Source: Atrina japonica
Lineage: Eukaryota; Mollusca; Bivalvia; Pterioida; Pinnidae
Length of the DNA: 64,000 nt
Assembly: GCA_030159075.1 (NCBI GenBank)
Contig: BROG01000453.1
Span: 186,001-250,000 of the forward strand
Direction of reading: 5' to 3'
The notes under the pieces were generated by a model. It was not told where the DNA came from. It saw only the letters and a list, made by a program, of their open reading frames with translations, and made no database searches. This document shows, piece after piece, positions 1 through 10,081 of this stretch (positions within the stretch are counted from its first letter, which is position 1; each line of letters begins with the position of its first letter). A program made the translations under genes and the position numbers.

Positions 1-197
1 TATCAGATATTTCATGACACTGTCACCTGACAATGTTTCCTCCATCAGATACTTCATGATATTGTCACCTCTATCAGATACAACATGATATTGTTACCTG
101 ACAATGTTACTGCTATCAGATATAAGATGACACTGCCACATGACAATGTTACCTCCATTAGATATAGCATGACACTGCCACATGACACCCTAACCTC
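1..197. repeat. 42-bp tandem repeat, about 4.5 copies
   Basis: Successive TCAGATA starts lie at about 3, 45, 74, 116 and 158, giving a 42-bp period with one shortened unit. Each unit reads roughly TCAGATA, then CATGACACTG, then CACATGACAATG. The array probably continues left of the window. No coding potential is seen. Confidence 0.8.
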
Positions 198-1071
198 CAT
201 GTCAAACATTTGACTATAATTTAATTATCTACAAAGATATAAAATCTCCTCATAGAATAAAAAGACAGATATCTATAACATCAGCTGATCATTTAAATCA
301 GCTTTTCTTATATAAATCAGCATGTATTGACATTTAAATGAATAGTGTCCTGCTGTACCTAAAATAAGCCATAGTTAAAAAATTGTACAGATATGTCAGA
401 ACCACATATTTCAAACCAAGAGCTAACAATTTTGAAATTATCTATCCAACAAGCCCTGTCAGCTTTGATTTCAAATCTTTCAATAAAAAGAAATATTTCC
501 TATTACCCATGTTGCAAATAGGTACAAAAAACAGCTTTTGAAAATGAAATATTGCAGTGTACTGCACTGAACATGCTAATGTTGGTAAGGTACATTTATG
601 TATGACTATATCATTTTGGAGAATTGCCAAGTTCTATAGGCGAAAATTCACACACTTTCATACATTATGGAGAAAAACATGAGTTTGGTGTAGCGTGCAT
701 CATGCTATCAGTGTACAGCTTTCCGACCAATTTTCCAACAGAGAAATCACACAAGGACTTTCATCTCCAGAAACATCAAGAATTTTTGTAATTCTTCTAA
801 TCAAAGTGAATTCATGGTCATCAAATGTATGAGTTTACATGTATTTTATCTAGTGATCCAGTTCACAAGCCTGATATGCTCACCCGTGTCTTATCTATCT
901 GTCTCTATGTATGAAGGTGTAATGTCATAGTCTCCTATATGGATTTATGTCAATCAAAAGTTATTCAGTATCTGTGGGAAAATAAATCTGAAATAAACAA
1001 CCATTTCCAACAATGTTTATCAAATGCTATGTGTTTTATAATTCTTCATGAAATATATGTATGTACTGAAT
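198..1071. other. AT-rich non-coding stretch
   Basis: No open frame with protein-like composition, no splice-bounded exon and no clear repeat is seen here. It is probably intron or intergenic DNA. Confidence 0.5.
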
Positions 1072-1668
1072 AAACAAGAGGCCCATGGGACACATCGCTC
1101 ACCCGAACTGTGTTGGTATCTCACAAATATGGGAATCTCAAATTTACAAAATATCATAACACTCCTGGGGAGTGGAAGAGACTTAAAAATGAATCAAAAT
1201 GACAAAGCTGGAAAAGATGTCAAAAACATGTCAAAAACTAATTTCCGAATTTATTCCCCAAAAAAGGAAATTGAATCATGCATCCATAAAAATCACTCAG
1301 ATGCAATTAGTTTTTCAATCCATGCAGCAGTTCTGGAAAAGATGTTCAAAGAGGAGTACCCTCTGAACCTATTTTGCCCACCCTGGATCCACTTCCAAGT
1401 CGATCTGGTCAAAAAACATAAACTTGTTTGGGGAACTTGGATACCGTACTTGCTTCTTTATCCTTCAGTGGTTTCGAAGAACAATTGTGTGAAAAAATGC
1501 CCCCTCCTTCTTTTTGCAGTTTTAAAGATTCATAAAAAAATTTAAAAAATTAAATTTCAGAAAAACTCTTTCAGGAAATCATTTCTCTACCCAACTGCAC
1601 GTAAAACACTTTAAATAAATGCATCATGATGAATGAATAAGGAAGACCTTTGGTTCAGGTGAGCTAAA
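1072..1668 (+). mobile_element. AAGAGGCC-type non-autonomous element (bivalve type)
   Basis: It opens with AAGAGGCCCATGGGACACA followed by GCTCACCCGAAC and closes with GGTTCAGGTGAGCT. The two ends are therefore inverted repeats of the GCTCACCTGAAC kind. The interior (about 1190-1480) matches the interior of the copy around 16800-17745, including an AATCAAAATGACAAAG-like stretch and a CCATGCAGCAGTTCTGGA-like stretch. I know this architecture as very common in bivalve genomes. An open frame of 165 codons at 1048-1545 has no recognisable domain and is best read as chance within the repeat. Confidence 0.65.
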
Positions 1669-3539
1669 AATTATATGAGATACATGTACTTCCCATCCCC
1701 CCTCCTCTCAGGGTTAGGGTTAGGGTTACTCTATCAATTTATCTCTGACTGATCCCTACCTCTCTCTATTTCTGTCACTCCTCTTTCTCTCATTCTTACT
1801 CTATCAATCTGTCTCTCTCTCTGTCTGTCTGTCTGTGTCTGTCTCTCTCTCTCTCTCTCTCTTGCTTAACCACCAGTATATATCTATTTATTACACACAT
1901 ACATGTTAACAGAAATAGATTTATATATATATATTTATATCTCCAAATCTATCAACATTTAAAAGATTTCAACAAGTATCAGATAAAGATAGAAAATTTC
2001 ATCCAAAAAACTCAGTTTTGGAGGTAGCAAAGACCAAAACAATTACAAAGCTATAACATGTCATAATTTTGTAACCTGATAGAAGCAGTCAACACTAACA
2101 CAGAGTAGTCAAAGATTACACAGCCAACCTCACACTCACTTGTTTTATATCCACCCAATACTGCTTCCTGGTTGGTCCAGATTACCATTATAATTCTGCA
2201 TTTAGTTATGACTTTTTTATTTTGTTCATCATGTGTTTCCGGTTTTAATATTCTCAATGTATGCAGTATATGTGGAATATCCTTATATTTTAGCACACTG
2301 ATGCTATATTGTGTAAAGAAATCCAAGAGACTCTTAAAACATACCACAGTGGATTATTTAGTTGAACGCCAAATGTAGCAGGCGGGTAAAAATGTGTGAA
2401 TAAGCAATTTATACAATATGTATTGTCTCTGAATGATGTATTTACATCTAAATTATCTGTAAATGCATAATTATTAATTTATTACTATTATCAATTATTA
2501 TTATTATTGTTTTATGATATCACTACTATGTGTTTACATCAATATAAATTACAAAAAGTAAGTTTTCACTATTGTTAGATGAATAAAATAGCTACCCATT
2601 TTTAAGTATTTCATTGTAACTTTTATTTACTATTTTTACTTTTATCAATTACTTACATTTAATTCAGATATGACAACTTTTATACAATGTATAGTGTTAT
2701 GATTATTTTACGAAATCCTGAAATTCAGGTCCGTTCTGCATTAGTTCTTTTATTACACATCCAACTTCCACTTCCTCCACAAACTGCGTGTATCAACGGT
2801 CAACACATGATGCCATTTTTCAGCCATGACATAAAAACTAAAATTTTTTTAATTATCAATAATATATTTTTTTTAAATTTCTATTTTTTTATTTTGTAAT
2901 GTATTTTAAACTAAAAATAGAAGGAAATGGATCACTTTCGACACTTAAAAGGTAATCCAGAATTTCAGTATGGCGTCAGCACTTGCCACATAGGAGAGTT
3001 CATTATGTTAATTTACTCAATCAGAATGATTTCTTACTCGCCAATGTGAGCGGTCAAATGGATTTTTCGAACCCTGCAAAACCAGAAATTACATTGAGGA
3101 ACATTTTTTACAATTCATGTAATTTGTGCAACTAAATGAATGATAATCCATGCTAACTGGAAAGTTCCCTATTAGACTGAACTCAACCATTCTTTTCAGG
3201 GTTTTCAATAAGATTTCACTTAAGAGGCCAAATATGGAATGAAGGAGTCCCCAACCAACTACTGGCACTAGAGCATATTTTAAAAACACATCACATGCGG
3301 CGTCCCCCCCCGCGCCCCCTCCCACCCCCCCCCCCCCCCCCATGCGCCCCCCCCCCCCCCCCCCCAATTTTTTTTTTTGAAATTGAAGATGCATTTTAAG
3401 CACTTTTGAGGCTACTTCAGACACTCTTTTCAGACATCATTTTCAAATTTTGTGTATAAAAATCCATGTAAACACCAGAAGCAGCTTTATATGAAGATAA
3501 ATATGAAGGATAATAAAACACATTTCACAGTTATATTTT
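1669..3539. other. Non-coding stretch with microsatellites and a poly-C tract
   Basis: Contains a short interstitial telomere-like run GGGTTAGGGTTAGGGTT (1711-1727), a CT/GT-rich microsatellite (about 1770-1862), a short TA run (about 1919-1936) and a broken poly-C tract (about 3303-3365). No gene is supported. The 111-codon minus frame over the poly-C tract owes its glycine runs to the homopolymer. Confidence 0.6.
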
Positions 3540-3661
3540 TCAAAACCCATCACACTGATGATAATCTGAGTCAGAGTCATCTGAATCTTGTCCCTCATCA
3601 AGTGACAATTCCTTGAGGATAGCCTTCATCTCTTCCCTGGAAACTAACATGTTCAGTTCCA
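3540..3661 (-). CDS. Possible acidic C-terminal exon, unknown protein
   Basis: Read on the minus strand, a frame ends at a TGA whose last base is 3540 and has protein-like composition. It has a charged helix-like part (SREEMKAILKELSLDEG) followed by an acidic Asp/Ser tail. A plausible 3' splice site (TTTCAG) would place the exon start at 3661, giving 2 bases plus 40 codons including the stop. Upstream of that AG the same frame continues into low-complexity AT-rich sequence, as expected for an intron. I do not recognise the protein. Acidic tails of this kind are common in nuclear and nucleolar proteins, but that is not an assignment. The polypyrimidine tract is weak and no companion exon was found, so it could be chance. 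Confidence 0.3.
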
Positions 3662-3758
3662 CTGAAATTTTTGTTGCCCGCAAAGAAAAACATATTTTAT
3701 TTAATTTTGTGTTTTTTAATTCATTGTTATATTTTAACAATTAAATTTATATACTGTA

Positions 3759-3790
3759 TAATATATACATATATATATATATATATATAC

Positions 3791-3837
<47 letters not shown>
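3759..3837. repeat. (TA)n microsatellite
   Basis: Nearly pure alternating TA/AT interrupted once by CATGTGTG. It directly follows the minus-strand element end that carries the hammerhead-like motif. Confidence 0.95.
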
Positions 3838-3841
<4 letters not shown>

Positions 3842-3945
3842 CTGAATGCCACACCACAAAACAGTTTTAAGTTTTATTAACTTACATTGCGACACATGTT
3901 TCGTGTTACAACGCTCTCATCAGGCAATGGTCATCAACAAAAATG
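3838..3945 (-). mobile_element. Putative Penelope-like retroelement end fragment
   Basis: On the minus strand this reads through CCTGATGAG, CGAAAC and then GTTAATAAAACTTAAAACTG. This layout resembles the end regions of Penelope-like elements, which are known to carry hammerhead ribozymes. No reverse transcriptase or GIY-YIG endonuclease is visible next to it, so at most a terminal fragment remains. It abuts the TA microsatellite. Confidence 0.4.
3885..3929 (-). ncRNA. Hammerhead-like ribozyme, short stem III, imperfect stem II
   Basis: Read on the minus strand: CATTGC (3929-3924), CTGATGAG (3923-3916), a stem II region, CGAAAC (3903-3898), loop ATGT, GTC (3893-3891), GCAATG (3890-3885). CATTGC and GCAATG pair perfectly as a 6-bp stem I. 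GAAA-C-ATGT-G-TC gives the one-pair stem III with tetraloop and a GUC cleavage triplet, the form described for retroelement hammerheads. Stem II (GAGCGTTGTAACAC) pairs poorly: only GTT/AAC and one outer G-C are good, and two extra bases seem to sit after CUGAUGA. This is probably a decayed copy. Core residues are seen directly; activity is unknown. Confidence 0.5.
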
Positions 3946-4221
3946 TATTGAATATATATCATGAATCTCATAGTGGTAAAGTAAATACATATATAAGAAG
4001 TTGATGAAGTAGATAAGATAACACTAATGTAAGAAGCTTAATGCAAAGAATAAACAAATTAGTTAATCTGAAAAGAAGGCTACTCCTTTGCAAAAGATTA
4101 TATGAAATGTGTGGGTTAGGTTCTGTTAAGTAATGGTTTGAATTTATCAAGAAAATATTGCTCTTTGAGTGTAATATTCGAATAGTCATTTGTTTGATAT
4201 ATTGGCATGATTTTGAAATTC

Positions 4222-4224
<3 letters not shown>

Positions 4225-4276
<52 letters not shown>

Positions 4277-4672
4277 ATTCAATGTGTGTCGTGTCTTGTG
4301 TGCCGTGTGTGTGTGTGTGTGTGTTGTGTGTGTGTGTGAGAGAGACTGTGTGTGTGTGTGTGTGTGGTGTAGTGTGTGTGTGTGTGTGCCCACCTGTGTG
4401 TGTGTGTGTGTGTGTTTGTGTTGTGTGAGTGTGTGTGTGTGTGGTGTGTTTGTGATGTGTGTGTGTGAGTGTGGTGTGTGTGTGTGTGTGTGTGTGTGGG
4501 TGTGTGTGGTGTGTTTGTGTGTGTGTGGTGTGTGTGTGTGTGTGTCTGGTACTAAAATGTGGTCCTGTGTTGAGAGACCACCGTGTGTGTGTGTGATGTG
4601 TTGTGTGTGTGTGTGGTGTGTGGTGGGTGTGTGTGTGTGTGTGTGTCTACTACTGTGTGTGTGTGTGTGTGT

Positions 4673-4753
<81 letters not shown>

Positions 4754-4832
4754 CTGTGAGTGTGTGTGTGTGTGTTGTGTGTGTCTACCACAGAAATGAT
4801 GTGGTGTGTGTGTGTGTGTGTGTGTGTGTTTA
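4225..4832. repeat. (TG)n block with embedded satellite fragments
   Basis: About 600 bp of TG repeat is broken by islands that match the neighbouring 38-bp satellite: CTGGTACTAAAATGTGGTCC with GAGAGACCACC (4544-4582), CTACTACTG (about 4647) and CTACCACAGAAATGATGTGG (4785-4804). The long Cys/Val and His/Thr frames on the two strands are trivial translations of the dinucleotide. Confidence 0.95.
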
Positions 4833-4849
4833 TTCAATATAAATTAGCC

Positions 4850-7820
4850 TTGAGAGACCACCCCATCTGGTACTAAAATGTGGTCTCTGACCACTCCCAT
4901 CTTCTACTACTGAAATGTGGTATCTGAGAGACCATCCCATCTCTGGCACTGAAATCTGGTCACTTGAGAGACCACCCCCATCTGTGAAATGTGGTATCTT
5001 GAGGGACCATCCCATCTGGCACTGAAATGTGGTATCTTGAGAGACCATCCCATCTGACACTGAAATGTGGTATCTTGAGAGACCACCCCATCTACTACTG
5101 AAATGTGGTATCTTGAGGGACCATCCCATCTGGCACTGAAATGTGGTCTCTTGAGAGACCACCCCATCTACCACAGAAATGTGGTATCTTGAGGGACCAT
5201 CCCATCTGGCACTGAAATGTGGTATCTTGAGGGACCATCCCATCTACCACAGAAATGTGGTATCTTGAGAGACCATCCCATCTGGCACTGAAATGTGGTA
5301 TCTTGAGGGACCATCCCATCTGGCACTGAAATGTGAACCACCCCATCTACCACAGAAATGTGGTATCTTGAGGGACCATCCCATCTGGCACTGAAATGTG
5401 GTATCTTGAGAGACCATCCCATCTGACACTGAAATGTGGTCTCTTGAGAGACCACCCCATCTACTACTGAAATGTGGTATCTTGAGGGACCATCCCATCT
5501 ACTACTGAAATGTGGTATCTTGAGGGACCATCCCATCTGACACTGAAATTTGGTATCTTGAGAAACCACCCCATCTGCCACTGAAATGTGGTATCTTGAG
5601 GGACCATCCCATCTGCCACTGAAATGTGGTATCTTGAGAAACCATCCCATCTGCCACTGAAATGTGGTATCTTGAGAGACCATCCCATCTGTCACTGAAA
5701 TGTGGTATCTTGAGAGACCACTCCATCTGACATTGAAATGTGGTATCTTGAGAGGCCACCCACTCTGCCACTGAAATGTGGTATCTTGAGGGACCATCCC
5801 ATCTGCCACTGAAAAGTGATATCTGAGAGACCACCCCTCTGTTCATTGAAATGTGGTTATCTTGATCAGGACCACTCCATCTGAACACTGAAATATGGTA
5901 TCTTGAGAGGCCACCACTCTGCCCTGAAATGTGGTATCTTGAGGGACCATCCCATCTGCCACTGAAAAGTGATATCTTGAGAAACCACCCCATCTACCAC
6001 TGAAATATGGTATCTTGAGGGACCACCCCATCTGACACTGAAAATGTGATATCTTGAGAAACCACCTCATCTGGCACTGAAATGTGGTATCTTGAGGGAC
6101 CACCTCATCTGGCACTGAAATGTGGTATCTTGAGGGACCATCCCATCTACCACTGAAATGTGGTATCTTGAGGGACCACGTCATCTACCACAAAAATCTG
6201 GTATCTTGACAGACCACCCCATCTGCCACTGAAATGTGGTATCTTGAGAGACCACCTCATCTGGCACTGAAATGTGGTATCTTGAGGGACCATCCCATCT
6301 ACCACTGAAATGTGGTATCTTGAGGGACCACCCCATCTACCACAAAAATCTGGTATCTTGACAGACCACCCCATCTGACATTGAAATGTGGTATCTTGAG
6401 AAACCACTCTATCTGCCACTGAAATGTGGTATCTTGAGAGACCACCTCATCTGGCACTGAAATGTGGTATCTTGAGAGACCACCCAATCTACCACTGAAA
6501 TGTGGTATATCAAGAAACAATCCCATCTGTCACTCATATGTGGTATCTTGAGACCAGTCCATCTGCCACTAGAATGTGGTATCTTCAGAGACAAACACAT
6601 TTGCCACTGAAATGTTGGCTCTCAAAAGTTTTATTTAAAGGATTATTTAACCAAGTGGTTTTCCAAATGTGGTCTCATAAGGCAGGTGGTATTTCATGAG
6701 AAACTGTATACTACGCCAATGTGCATATCTTGAGGGACCATCCCATCTGGCACTGAAATGTGGTCTCTTGAGAGACCAACCCATCTACTACTGAAATGTG
6801 GTATCTTGAGGGACCATCCCATCTGACACTGAAATGTGGGTGAGAGACCAACTCCCCGGGCATCTACTACTGAAATGTGGTATCTTGAGGGACCATCCCA
6901 TCTGACACTGAAATTTGGTATCTTGAGAAACCACTCTATCTGCCACTGAAATGTGGTATCTTGAGAGACTGCCCCATCTGCCACTGAAATGTGGTATCTT
7001 GAGAGATCATTCCATCTACCACTAAAATGTGGTATCTTGAGACCACCCCATCTGCCACTGAAATGTGGTATCTTGAGGGACCACTCCATTTGCCACTGAA
7101 GTGATATCTTGAGAGACCATCTCATCTGCCACTGAAATGTGGTATCTTGCAAAACCACCCCATCTGTCATTGAAATGTGATATCTTGAGAGACCACTCCA
7201 TCTGTCACTGAAATGTGGTATCTTGAGAGGCCACCCACTCTGCCACTGAAATATGGTATCTTGAGGGACCATCCCATCTGGCACTGAAAAGTGATATCTT
7301 GAGAAACCACTCTATCTGGCACTGAAATGTGGTATCTTGAGAGACCACCTCATCTGGCACTGAAATGTGGTATCTTGAGGGACCATCCCATCTACCACTG
7401 AAATGTGGTATCTTGAGGGACCACCCCATCTACCACAAAAATCTGGTATCTTGACAGACCACCCCATCTGACATTGAAATGTGGTATCTTGAGAAACCAC
7501 TCTATCTGCCACTGAAATGTGGTATCTTGAGAGACCACCCATCTGGCACTGAAATGTGGTATCCTGAGACACCACCCAATCTACCACTGAAATGTGGTAT
7601 ATCAAGAAACAACCCCATCTGTCACTCATATGTGGTATCTTGAGACCAGTCCATCTGCCACTAGAATGTGGTATCTTCAGAGACAAACACTTTTGCCACT
7701 GAAATGTTGGCTCTCAAAAGTTTTATTTAAAGGATTATTTAACCAAGTGGTCTTCCAAATGTGGTCTCATAAGGCAGGTGGTATTTCATGAGAAACTGTA
7801 TACTAAGCCAATGTGCATAT
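4850..7820 (-). repeat. 38-bp satellite array with a ~1.09-kb higher-order duplication
   Basis: The unit is 38 bp: GAAATGTGGTATCTTGAG, then RGACCAYCCCATCT, then a variable GGCACT, ACCACT or GCCACT. Diverged segments alternate with near-identical ones. A distinctive end block (TATCAAGAAAC, then GGATTATTTAACCAAGTGG, then TTTCATGAGAAACTGTAT) occurs at about 6484-6730 and again at about 7572-7820, so roughly 1.09 kb was duplicated in tandem. Since 38 is not a multiple of 3, minus-strand frames rotate through all three phases and still stay open for up to 213 codons. No start context, splice site or known domain supports a protein. Confidence 0.9.
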
Positions 7821-8119
7821 GATAAAGGTGAGAACAAATTATACTACAAGACAACATAAATATGATGGATATGATTCTTGTCTACACGAGGGTGGCATAT
7901 TCCACTGCCAAGAATTTGTAAGCAAAGTTGCTTTCCAAGTTATAATTAAACTGGAGCTTTTTCAGGATCTCTAGAATTCCAACAATCAGTTAACATTACC
8001 ATTTAACCTTAAAGCATTAACATTTACATTAAAGCATTTTATTAGCTTCTAACATTTTTATAAATTTAAATGCTAATCCTTATTATCATAATTCAATACT
8101 AGGTAAAATGCATCATATT

Positions 8120-8370
8120 TTGGTCTGTGCTATGGACAGATGTCAAAGAGGTGAGGGTTCTCTTATGTGCACGATTGTTGTGTGACATTTGACCTCATCT
8201 GAAAAACCTGTGACTTTCCATTCATCATTTTGATGAGCGCTTGTTAAACGAACAATCACTGCCATTTTTAAAAGTCTTTGGTATGACCCAGAACCAGAAA
8301 TGAACCCTGAATACTCTGTTTGTTTGTTGAATGCTTTATTACTAGACCACTCTACTCTAACAGTCTATGT
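8120..8370 (-). mobile_element. Degenerate tRNA-derived SINE
   Basis: On the minus strand there is a worn tRNA-like head (near 8290-8370) and a body carrying the reverse of GAGGGTTCTCTTATGTGCA and GCTATGGACAGATG. These match the body of the better preserved SINE at 8512-8850 in opposite orientation. The ends are not resolved. Confidence 0.45.
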
Positions 8371-8511
8371 CTATTCTCTTAGTGAAATCTCCTGAAATAT
8401 TCACATTTCAAATTGAAAACCATATACTTTATTTCCTATCTACAGTTGCAGAAACTGGTTTTATCACCATTCCTAATTAAGCACTAAATGACACTGTTAC
8501 TGCAATTGTTA

Positions 8512-8852
8512 CTGCTTAAGCTGGTCAGTAGTGGTAGAGTGTTCAACTCACAAGTGGAATGTCCTGGGTTCGATTCCCAGTACTAGATCATACGAAAACC
8601 TTAAAAACTGGTAGTGACTGTTTCTTTGCCAAGTGCTTGGCATATGATGTGAAAGTCACAGGTTTTTGGTTGAGACATCAATCTGAGTGCGCATGTCGCA
8701 GAAGGTGTGGCATATAAAAGAACCCTCACTGCATTGGAGTCGGTCCATAGCACAGGTCAAAATTTGTCGCACTTTACTTAAACCTGATGATATCTCCATA
8801 TTATATTTGAAAAATTCTTGGCTAGATGTAAAACAAAAAATAAACAAACACA
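8512..8852 (+). mobile_element. tRNA-derived SINE
   Basis: The head contains an A-box-like segment (GTAGTGGTAGAGTGTTCAAC) and a canonical B box (GGGTTCGATTCCC). The body carries AAAGAACCCTCACTGC and GAAAAATTCTTGGCTAGATG, and the tail is A-rich (AAAACAAAAAATAAACAAAC). These are the parts of a tRNA-promoted SINE. It is not a functional tRNA gene, since the acceptor stem does not close. The A-rich tail runs directly into the AAGAGGGCC element. Confidence 0.7.
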
Positions 8853-9441
8853 AGAGGGCCTTAATCGCTCACCTGAGAACCATCTACAAATGTGGAAAGA
8901 AGATCAAGAAGAATATATACATGTAGGTTGATTTGGCCAAGAAACATAAATATTGCTGTTTTAAAGCGATATAAGCTGTCACTATGATTATTTTTGTCCC
9001 CTGACATATAGTCGAGAATATGATAAAATGTGTGATCAAATACATAATCAAACACGTGAAACGTTATCAACGATCTTCTTTTGGAAGTTATTTGTTTTTT
9101 TAGAATTTAAGTTTTCCTGTACCTAAAAAATCCATCTAAATTTCCTAACCTTTCAGATAAACTCTTTTGTCATGTCAAATAAACTTAGCAATTCGGTCAG
9201 AGGATTTTGGTCCTTTACACGCTTGTACTATGTTAAAGTCTGTCGATTTTTAAGTGATTTTACTTACTTTTAAAATACAGGACGTGATTTTTATTGGAAA
9301 GTACATGCATCATGTAAAATATGTGCTTTTCAATGCTATTTTAAATATCTAAAGAAAATCGAATGAATATATCAATAAATATATCAGGTCACTAAAAGAA
9401 TCTTTTCCTATCTTTAATCCTGAATGCTGACATTGACAAAA

Positions 9442-9738
9442 TCAAAACAATATTACCATGAAAAGTATGCCTACCTCCTGTTTTAACGATGGTGCCGGTA
9501 TGTCCAGTGGAGTTGGGCATTTCATGATCATATGTGTCAAGAATGATAAAGCCGAGAATGCGATGGGACAAGTTGAAAATGAGTCGAGATCATCCGATAT
9601 ACCTGACACGTGGACAATTTCAGAAATGAATGTTTCGAAACTACGAAAAAGACCAACTTTGCCTGATTTAGGTATGCAATGATGATATGCGAAAATAAAA
9701 GCGAAGGGTAATAAGAACAGAATGTATATTAACTGCAA
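9442..9738. other. Open stretch shared with copy C
   Basis: Plus-strand codons 9458-9682 and the minus frame 9442-9738 are both open here. The corresponding part of copy C (51410-51600) keeps nearly the same sequence in opposite orientation, including residues such as NDKAENAMG and PTLPDLGM on the coding-like strand. Copy C has two stops where copy A has Leu-Arg, and substitutions do not favour synonymous sites. It may be a fossil of a transposon gene or of captured host sequence. I do not recognise it. Confidence 0.3.
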
Positions 9739-9744
9739 ACAGCA

Positions 9745-9990
9745 TGTAGCAGAATAAATGCCGCATAAATGGTGTCATGTAAAGGTACCCCTATTTCTAT
9801 TTTTCATTTTCATGTCTGATTTGAATCTAGGATGGATAACTCAGTAAAGTCTATGTAGGAGTTACCTAAGCTACATAGGGGGAGTTATGCTAGAGACATG
9901 CGTATTCCTTGGCGCCATTAAACATCGAACATCAATGTTTCATTCTGTTCATTCTTTTCTCCTTACAGAGTGCAGGACCCATGAGTAACA
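9745..9990 (+). repeat. 5' LTR of the Ty3/gypsy element
   Basis: 246 bp, from TGTAGCAGAATAAATG to CATGAGTAACA. It carries an 11-bp insertion (CCGCATAAATG) absent from the 3' LTR. Preceded by AGCA. Confidence 0.95.
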
Positions 9991-10010
9991 ATTTTGGCGG
10001 CCAGTGTGGG
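9991..10010 (+). promoter_or_regulatory. Probable primer-binding region
   Basis: ATTTTGGCGGCCAGTGTGGG follows the 5' LTR directly, where the tRNA primer should anneal. A TGG start one to five bases after an LTR is typical. I cannot name the tRNA without a comparison. Confidence 0.4.
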
Positions 10011-10081
10011 GGGATGCACAAACAGTAGCTTGAATGTAACTCTACAGAGTTGGAACTGTTAACATGAACTGAAGGGTCAGA

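Noticed and set aside
1048..1545. 165-codon plus-strand open frame as a gene.
   Set aside because: It lies across the start of an AAGAGGCC-type repeat, and related copies at 16.8-17.7 kb do not keep the frame.
1711..1727. Telomere.
   Set aside because: Only about three TTAGGG units inside ordinary sequence; an interstitial short run. The same applies to 26459-26472.
3089..3424. Minus-strand frame with poly-glycine.
   Set aside because: The glycines come from poly-C tracts (3303-3365); flanking residues show no protein-like conservation.
3968..4842. Long open frames rich in His/Thr (minus) or Cys/Val (plus).
   Set aside because: They are translations of a TG dinucleotide repeat, which lacks stops in several frames. 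No start context, splice site or domain.
4830..7686. Overlapping minus-strand frames with a repeated Gly-Trp-Ser-Leu-Lys-Ile-Pro-His-Phe pattern, looking like a repeat protein.
   Set aside because: The 38-bp unit is read in rotating phases and all three frames give similar open stretches. Indels between units break any single frame.
8519..8590. tRNA gene.
   Set aside because: A and B boxes are present but the acceptor stem does not pair and a SINE body with an A-rich tail follows. The same holds for 42985-43060, 20090-20165 and 26300-26362.
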